NCBI GenBank assembly: GCA_049582005.1
Contig: JBAUTB010000222.1
Coordinates: forward strand, 1-64,000
DNA: 64,000 nucleotides
Origin: Sivonenia sp049582005
Lineage (GTDB): Bacteria > Cyanobacteriota > Cyanobacteriia > Gloeobacterales > PMM-0068
Direction: 5' to 3'
The position numbers and the translations under genes are program-made. The notes below the pieces were generated by a model. The model saw only the letters and a list, made by a program, of their open reading frames with translations, did not search any database and was not told the origin of the DNA. Shown piece after piece: positions 59,270 to 64,000 of the stretch. Each line of letters starts with the position of its first letter. The stretch's first letter is position 1.

Positions 59270-61594
59270 ATGACAACACCCCTTTTATTTCCTCTAGTCA
59301 ACAACCAGCAGCGCAAAGCCATTGAGCATCAAGAAGGCCCCATGCTTGTAGTGGCTGGGGCGGGATCAGGTAAGACAAGGACATTGACCCTGCGCATTGC
59401 CAATCTCATTCTGCGCCATGGAATAGACCCTTCTCAGATTTTCGCGGTGACGTTTACCAATAAAGCGGCCGGTGAGATGAAAGAGCGTATCCAGCAATTT
59501 TTTGTGGAACGTCGGGCCTTGGAGATGGACCAGCGTAAGTATGAAGAGCTTCCCTCCCAGCGCCAATATGCTCTGAGAGCCTTGGTCAACAAAACAATTA
59601 CCCAACCGCTCTGGGTAGGCACCTTTCATGCGCTGTGCGGTCGGATTCTCCGGTTTGATATTGAGCGTTATAAAGACTGGCAAGGGCGTAGTTGGCAGAA
59701 AAATTTCAATATCGCCGATGAAGGGGATGTACAAAGTCTCATCAAAGAGATCGTTACCAAAGAATTGAACTTGGATGACAAACGGTACAACCCCCGCGCG
59801 GTGCGTTCCACGATTAGTGGAGCCAAAAACCAAGGGCTTACTCCTGAACAGTTCAAAATGCAAGAAGGCGGAACAATCCGTTCTCAGCGGATTGCCGAAG
59901 TATACGAGCGCTATCAAACTCGTCTTTCCCAAAATAACACGCTAGACTTTGATGATTTGATCTGGGTTCCTGTACTGCTATTCCAACAAAATCCCGATCT
60001 TTTAAATTATTGGCACAACCGTTTTAATCACATTTTAGTAGATGAATATCAGGATACAAATCGTGCTCAATATCAACTGATTCGATTACTGGCTACCAAT
60101 AGTTTGACAGCCCGTGACACAGACTGGAAAAATCGTTCCCTGTTTGTCGTGGGCGATGGCGACCAGTCTATCTATGCTTTTCGGGGAGCAGATGTTCAAA
60201 TCATCCTAGATTTTCAGCGGGATTTTGGGGATGGCCTGACCGATCTCCAAACCAAAACGATGATCAAGTTAGAAGAGAATTATCGCTCCTGTGCCAATAT
60301 TCTGTCGGTGGCGAATACCCTCATTGAACATAATTCGGACCGCTTAGACAAGGTTTTGAAGCCTACCCGAGATAATGGCGCTCCGGTTTACAGCAAGAAA
60401 GCTGAAGATGAAATCAAAGAAGCTGAATTTATTGTTGGCCAAATTCGCCATCAGGAACAAACGGAAGCCAAACGTTCCTGGAAAGATTTCGCCGTACTCT
60501 ACCGAACAAACGTCCAATCCAGGGTTGTAGAAGAAACGTTGATGCGTTGGGGCATTCCCTATACCGTAATCGGGGGGTTGAAATTCTATGACCGCCGAGA
60601 AGTAAAAGATATTCTCTGCTACCTCAAAGCTATTCATAACGCTGACGATGGGATGAGTATCCAACGGATCATCAATACACCCCGTCGGGGAATTGGCAAC
60701 TCCACGTTAACTAAGCTCATGGAAGTGGCTAATGGTGCTCAGATGTCTTTGTGGCAAGTCTTGAGTTCACCGGAGAGCGTAAAAACCATTGCCGGTCGTA
60801 CCGCTCGCCCAATTTTAGAATTTGTTGCATTGCTTCAACAATGGCAAGAAACCAGCACCAAGTTAACCGTTGCCGAACTATTAGAACAGGTTATTGAAGA
60901 ATCAGGATATGCTCGTAGCCTGGTCGAAGAAGGGACAGACGAAGCTCTTAACCGCGTGGAAAATGTCCATGAATTACTTTCGGTAGCCCGTCAATTTGAA
61001 GAGCAAACTGATGACCCAAGCCTTGATGCTTTTCTTGCCAATATTGCTCTCGCTTCTGACCTGGATCAGCTTGGAGAACAAGGGGACCGAGTTTCTTTGA
61101 TGACACTTCACTCCGCCAAAGGGTTAGAATTTCCGGTGGTATTTCTGTGTGGTATGGAGCAAGGATTGCTTCCCCATTTCCGTTCCTTAGATGATCCAAA
61201 ATCCTTAGAAGAAGAAAGACGGCTTTGTTATGTGGGTGTTACCCGTGCGCAAGAGCGGTTATTCCTCAGCCATGCTCAAGAACGAAGACTTTACGGTGAT
61301 CGAGAACCGGCGATCACCTCTCAATTTTTAGAAGAAGTCTCGGATCTTCTCTCCGGCGATAGTCCCCGCAAGTCTTTTTCTCCTGGCTATCGGGTCCCAG
61401 CGGCCAAAACTGCTGTAAAATCCATCACCCATCAAACGTGGGATGTGGGAGAAGTAGTGCTTCACCCTTCTTTCGGACAAGGACAAATTACCCATGTTCT
61501 GGGAACTGGAGAAAAACTCTACATTGCTGTCAATTTCCCTGGCTTGGGTAAAAAGATTTTGGACCCACGTACCGCAGCCCTGGAAAAAATCTAA
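59270..61594 (+). CDS. pcrA: ATP-dependent DNA helicase PcrA/UvrD
   Basis: Superfamily 1A 3'-5' helicase for repair and removal of recombinase from DNA. 774 aa with all seven motifs: Q-motif NNQQRKAIEH, Walker A VAGAGSGKT, VDEYQDTN, VVGDGDQSIYAFRGA, LEENYRSC, TLHSAKGLEFPVVFL and YVGVTRAQERL. The C terminus has the small Tudor-like domain VVLHPSFGQGQITHVLGTGEK that binds RNA polymerase in PcrA. Single gene, divergent from the small hypothetical gene. Confidence 0.97.
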   Translation: MTTPLLFPLVNNQQRKAIEHQEGPMLVVAGAGSGKTRTLTLRIANLILRHGIDPSQIFAVTFTNKAAGEMKERIQQFFVERRALEMDQRKYEELPSQRQYALRALVNKTITQPLWVGTFHALCGRILRFDIERYKDWQGRSWQKNFNIADEGDVQSLIKEIVTKELNLDDKRYNPRAVRSTISGAKNQGLTPEQFKMQEGGTIRSQRIAEVYERYQTRLSQNNTLDFDDLIWVPVLLFQQNPDLLNYWHNRFNHILVDEYQDTNRAQYQLIRLLATNSLTARDTDWKNRSLFVVGDGDQSIYAFRGADVQIILDFQRDFGDGLTDLQTKTMIKLEENYRSCANILSVANTLIEHNSDRLDKVLKPTRDNGAPVYSKKAEDEIKEAEFIVGQIRHQEQTEAKRSWKDFAVLYRTNVQSRVVEETLMRWGIPYTVIGGLKFYDRREVKDILCYLKAIHNADDGMSIQRIINTPRRGIGNSTLTKLMEVANGAQMSLWQVLSSPESVKTIAGRTARPILEFVALLQQWQETSTKLTVAELLEQVIEESGYARSLVEEGTDEALNRVENVHELLSVARQFEEQTDDPSLDAFLANIALASDLDQLGEQGDRVSLMTLHSAKGLEFPVVFLCGMEQGLLPHFRSLDDPKSLEEERRLCYVGVTRAQERLFLSHAQERRLYGDREPAITSQFLEEVSDLLSGDSPRKSFSPGYRVPAAKTAVKSITHQTWDVGEVVLHPSFGQGQITHVLGTGEKLYIAVNFPGLGKKILDPRTAALEKI

Positions 61595-61696
61595 ATCCTT
61601 ATTCCTCGCCGAAGGATGGCAAAACCACGTACTCAGGACTGGAGTGAATAACTCCTATCCGTTACCCTGGAAAGTAGCCCCTCAATCTCCCGAGCT

Positions 61697-62062
61697 ATGC
61701 TAACTCAGACAAAACTCAGCCGCCTTGGTCATGTAGCGGTCCAAGTCCAGGATGTTGCTAGAGCTGTGACCTTTTATACCGACTTGGGTATGGAGGTCGT
61801 ATGGCAAGATTCCGACTGGGCTTATGTAAAAGCGGGAGATGACGGATTGGCCTTGCTAGGACCTGAGTATAAACACGCGGGACCCCACTTTGGATTCGTG
61901 TTCCATGACCCCCATGAGATCCAGCCTTACTACGAGAAGCTTAAAGCTCAAGGCTATACGAGCAGCAAAATCCTAAACCATCGGGATGGCACCCGTTCTT
62001 TCTATGCCAAAGACCCTGATGGCAATCTCTTTGAATTCCTCTACGAACCAGTAGGCGATTGA
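61697..62062 (+). CDS. VOC-superfamily (glyoxalase/dioxygenase-like) protein
   Basis: 121 aa, one vicinal-oxygen-chelate domain with two beta-alpha-beta3 halves: RLGHVAVQVQDVARAVTFYTDLGMEVV and HFGFVFHDPHEIQPYY ... FYAKDPDGNLFEFLYE. The H12/H75/E115-like positions could ligate a metal. Substrate unknown. Its last 22 bases overlap convergent tsaB. Confidence 0.85.
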   Translation: MLTQTKLSRLGHVAVQVQDVARAVTFYTDLGMEVVWQDSDWAYVKAGDDGLALLGPEYKHAGPHFGFVFHDPHEIQPYYEKLKAQGYTSSKILNHRDGTRSFYAKDPDGNLFEFLYEPVGD

Positions 62063-62673
62063 GTGTTGATCGGAGGCTGCCTCATGTAGTTAGCCACTGC
62101 CTCCTTCCAGAGGGGACGCTCTCCCTGCTGATAACGCTGCCATGCCATCTGCGCTAGGGCAGTTACAGGAATAGTAGTCTGTGCTCCACCATCAATCACT
62201 TTATCGGGGTGATAGGTTTCTAAAAGGGCGTGCCATTGCTGTTCATCAAAGATATCTTCAGCGACAATAGGCTTCATAGTACCATCTCCCCCTTGATAGA
62301 TCCCGCCGTACCGTTCATTTTTGCGGGCATCCAGATGTACGGCAATGATGGCCTTTTCTGCGCTCCGACCAGCCCACAAAGCGAGGGAGGAAATAGTAAA
62401 AACGGGAATAGCTAATTGTTGGCCTAGCGTACGCGCAACCACCAAACCTACCCGCGTACTGGTAAAACTACCTGGCCCATTCGCTACTGCGACAAAAGCC
62501 AGATCCTGTAAGGATTGAGGTGGCAAGAAATCCCGCATTCTGACAAGCAACAGATTAGATAAATCTAGTCCTAAGCGTTCTTGGTGCTCACGATATTCTT
62601 GATCAGAACGCATGAGGGCTAAGCCAAGAATGTCTGTAGTGGTATGAAGTGCTAATCCCCAATCCGCTGACAT
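62041..62673 (-). CDS. tsaB: tRNA threonylcarbamoyladenosine synthesis protein TsaB
   Basis: Partner of TsaD in t6A37 synthesis. 210 aa from ATG 62673; the frame runs 17 codons upstream into the ferredoxin gene. TsaB features: ALHTTTDILGLAL, VAVANGPGSFTSTRVGLVVARTL, LDARKNERYGGIYQ. It lacks the TsaD metal site, as expected. It follows the ferredoxin gene by four bases. Confidence 0.9.
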   Translation of the reverse strand: MSADWGLALHTTTDILGLALMRSDQEYREHQERLGLDLSNLLLVRMRDFLPPQSLQDLAFVAVANGPGSFTSTRVGLVVARTLGQQLAIPVFTISSLALWAGRSAEKAIIAVHLDARKNERYGGIYQGGDGTMKPIVAEDIFDEQQWHALLETYHPDKVIDGGAQTTIPVTALAQMAWQRYQQGERPLWKEAVANYMRQPPINTQSPTGS

Positions 62674-62677
62674 GCTC

Positions 62678-62983
62678 TTAGCCGAACTGCTGACGATACA
62701 CTTCGTCTTCCTTATCAGATTCAATCACGAGATCAGACTTCGGGTAGGAAACACATAAAAGGGCGTAGCCTTTTTCCTGTAATTCAAGACCAATGCCCAT
62801 TCCTTCGCTCTGATCCACGATGCCAGATTGAATGAGAGAAGCACAGGTGGTGCAGACCCCGGCTTCGCAGGAGGAACTGAGCGGGACGCCTTGACGTAAG
62901 GCGGCTACGAGAACTGTTTCATTAGGACCGATAGTAATGGTGAACTCTTGGCCACCATGCTGAATCTGGGCAGTGTAGGTCAT
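62678..62983 (-). CDS. Plant-type [2Fe-2S] ferredoxin
   Basis: 101 aa. Cluster ligands C39, C44, C47 and C77 give CX4CX2CX29C. The core reads SSSCEAGVCTTCASL, ending LLCVSYPKSDL; the Cys-loop 'CEAGVCTTC' differs from photosynthetic PetF (usually CRAGAC), and a C-terminal tail of ~20 residues is present. It may serve a specialised electron-transfer path rather than photosynthesis. It heads a two-gene unit with tsaB. Confidence 0.9.
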   Translation of the reverse strand: MTYTAQIQHGGQEFTITIGPNETVLVAALRQGVPLSSSCEAGVCTTCASLIQSGIVDQSEGMGIGLELQEKGYALLCVSYPKSDLVIESDKEDEVYRQQFG

Positions 62984-63008
62984 GCTAGGAATGATAAGGC
63001 ATTAGACT

Positions 63009-63069
63009 CGCTACTGTAAGCTGCTTTTCTAAAGTAGCGGCCTCACATTTTCACTTTAACCAAAATGTG
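63009..63069. promoter_or_regulatory. Two inverted repeats upstream of the ferredoxin gene
   Basis: CGCTACT (63009-63015) pairs with AGTAGCG (63033-63039), and CACATTTT (63044-63051) pairs with AAAATGTG (63062-63069). Both are perfect and lie 26 and 61 bases before the ferredoxin start (62983). Confidence 0.4.
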
Positions 63070-63361
63070 CTGACCCTAACCCCAGACCATAATAAATGTG
63101 CAGGGGCTAGAAAATGGGGAAATACCCTCTTCTTTAGCCTTTATCCTTAGGTTAAGCCAAATAGCTATGGGGAAAAGGCCTGCTGCAGAGATTATGTAGC
63201 CTTTGTGAGCGTATTCACAACCGTTCTCTTCATGACGTACAATGTACATTGTCTGGGAAGTTAAACCTATTGGCTTAGATGTCTCCAGATGTTGATTTTG
63301 AGGCTCAGCTTTGAGTAGTAGCAACGGTCCGAGTATCTAGCTCCTTCGGTCTTTGGGATTC
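63070..63361. other. Intergenic region ferredoxin / mgtE
   Basis: About 290 bp between divergent genes. An 82-codon frame on the minus strand (63076-63324) has no recognisable content and is not supported. The region presumably holds both promoters. Confidence 0.5.
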
Positions 63362-63402
63362 CCATCTTCTGGAGGAGGTTTAGTCAGACCCTAAGAAGAT
63401 GG
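63362..63402 (+). promoter_or_regulatory. Leader hairpin at the mgtE ribosome-binding site
   Basis: CCATCTTCT (63362-63370) pairs perfectly with AGAAGATGG (63394-63402). An inner GGTTT/AGACC stem adds to it. The 3' arm overlaps the first bases of the ribosome-binding site (GGAGGAAGGG, 63401-63410), and the loop carries a second GGAGGAGG. Pairing would hinder initiation. Confidence 0.5.
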
Positions 63403-63414
63403 AGGAAGGGAGAG

Positions 63415-64000
63415 ATGCTCACCCAAGACCGCCGTGACTTCCTGATGTCTATCGATGACTTCACGCAGTTAAAGGCTCAACTGAAAGACCTCAATCCCGC
63501 AGACGCGGGGGAATATATTGCGGCGCTCCCAGATGCGCGGAAGGGTATTGCTTTCCGGCTTTTGGGCAAACAGCAAGCGAATGAAGTCTTTGAATACCTG
63601 CCCTTTGAAGTTCAAGAAGAGCTCATCAATAACCTTCATGACCGAGAAGTCCGGGCCCTGGTAGATGCCATGTCTCCAGATGATCGTGCTGAGCTATTTG
63701 ATGAATTGCCCGCTCGGATAGTCAAGCGCCTTTTAGCGCAAATGAGCCCCAGTGAACGGGAAGCGACGGCGTTGCTTTTGGGTTATCCCGAAGCAACCGC
63801 AGGCCGGGTAATGACTACGGAATATGTGCGTCTGCGCAATGACCTCACCGTTGCTCAAGCCATTCAGAAAATCCGCCGTTTAGACGCCGATAAAGAAACG
63901 ATTTACTATGCCTACCTCACAGACACGAACCGAGCCCTAGAAGGGGTGGTATCTCTGCGTCAACTGATCTTCGCGGATCCTGAGACAGAAATTCGGTCTT
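63415..64000 (+). CDS. mgtE: Magnesium transporter MgtE, N-terminal part (partial)
   Basis: Runs off the window edge after 195 codons. The start ATG 63415 has GGAGGAAGGG at the right distance. The visible part is the cytoplasmic MgtE_N superhelical domain: ALPDARKGIAFRLL, EYLPFEVQEELI, MSPDDRAELFDELPARIVKRLL, then the start of the CBS domain (AGRVMTTEYVRLRNDLTVAQAIQKIRR). This domain senses Mg2+ and gates the channel. The membrane part is outside the window. Confidence 0.92.
   Translation, partial: MLTQDRRDFLMSIDDFTQLKAQLKDLNPADAGEYIAALPDARKGIAFRLLGKQQANEVFEYLPFEVQEELINNLHDREVRALVDAMSPDDRAELFDELPARIVKRLLAQMSPSEREATALLLGYPEATAGRVMTTEYVRLRNDLTVAQAIQKIRRLDADKETIYYAYLTDTNRALEGVVSLRQLIFADPETEIRS

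Noticed and set aside
63076..63324. 82-codon minus-strand frame between the ferredoxin gene and mgtE
   Set aside because: No ribosome-binding site, no recognisable domain; it probably spans promoter DNA.

Overview
The window is chromosomal DNA from a cyanobacterium. It carries the photosystem I core pair psaA-psaB, a probable psaM, chlorophyll synthase (chlG), the nitrogen regulator NtcA, a Tic22-like protein, two UbiB/ABC1 kinases and the naphthoquinone genes menA and menG. The genus cannot be fixed from sequence alone. PsaB (726 aa) ends soon after its last helix and has no long C-terminal addition; PsaA (772 aa) is somewhat longer than usual. Both sequences look divergent, which fits an early-branching cyanobacterium but does not prove it. 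No prophage, insertion sequence, integrase, CRISPR array or rRNA was seen.

Layout. 1-9.2 kb: the tail of a HAD-like hydrolase, a sugar porter, dnaG, topA, radA and an S1-domain protein. 9.3-18.7 kb: an ABC1 kinase, an outer-membrane-like protein, a TetR/DHA2 efflux operon with a likely twin operator, rimM/rluD, and exported TPR, DUF2993-like and Tic22-like proteins. 18.8-23.1 kb: a vapBC module, a tal-gnd pentose phosphate operon and sodB. 23.4-28.0 kb: a compact three-gene operon with a GspE/PilB ATPase, a GspC/PilP-like bridging protein and a secretin. 28.0-29.5 kb: three adjacent unrecognised genes, one of which is a fusion of the domains of the other two. 29.7-36.8 kb: an AI-2E family permease, a secreted Ig-like/c-type cytochrome, murQ, ruvA with two small upstream genes, psaM, ychF and a STAS protein. 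36.9-41.4 kb: a GHL10-like and a GH38 glycoside hydrolase. 41.5-47.3 kb: chlG, psaA and psaB. 47.4-50.4 kb: a rhodanese-like protein, an O-methyltransferase, an L,D-transpeptidase, ntcA and tRNA-Leu(CAA). 50.5-57.0 kb: a tightly packed minus-strand run, coaD - coiled-coil protein - menG - menA - ABC ATPase - amiC - murI. 57.1-64.0 kb: a second ABC1 kinase, a small conserved protein, pcrA, a VOC protein, tsaB, a ferredoxin and the 5' part of mgtE behind a leader hairpin.

How the genes fit together. PSI core, chlorophyll phytylation and naphthoquinone synthesis all serve photosystem I. murI, amiC, murQ and the L,D-transpeptidase serve the peptidoglycan wall. The secretin operon and the beta-barrel-like protein concern the outer membrane. 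The best candidates for something undescribed are the fusion/fission gene trio at 28.0-29.5 kb, the minimal ATPase-bridge-secretin operon next to it, and the Ig-like cytochrome whose heme domain lacks a distal methionine.
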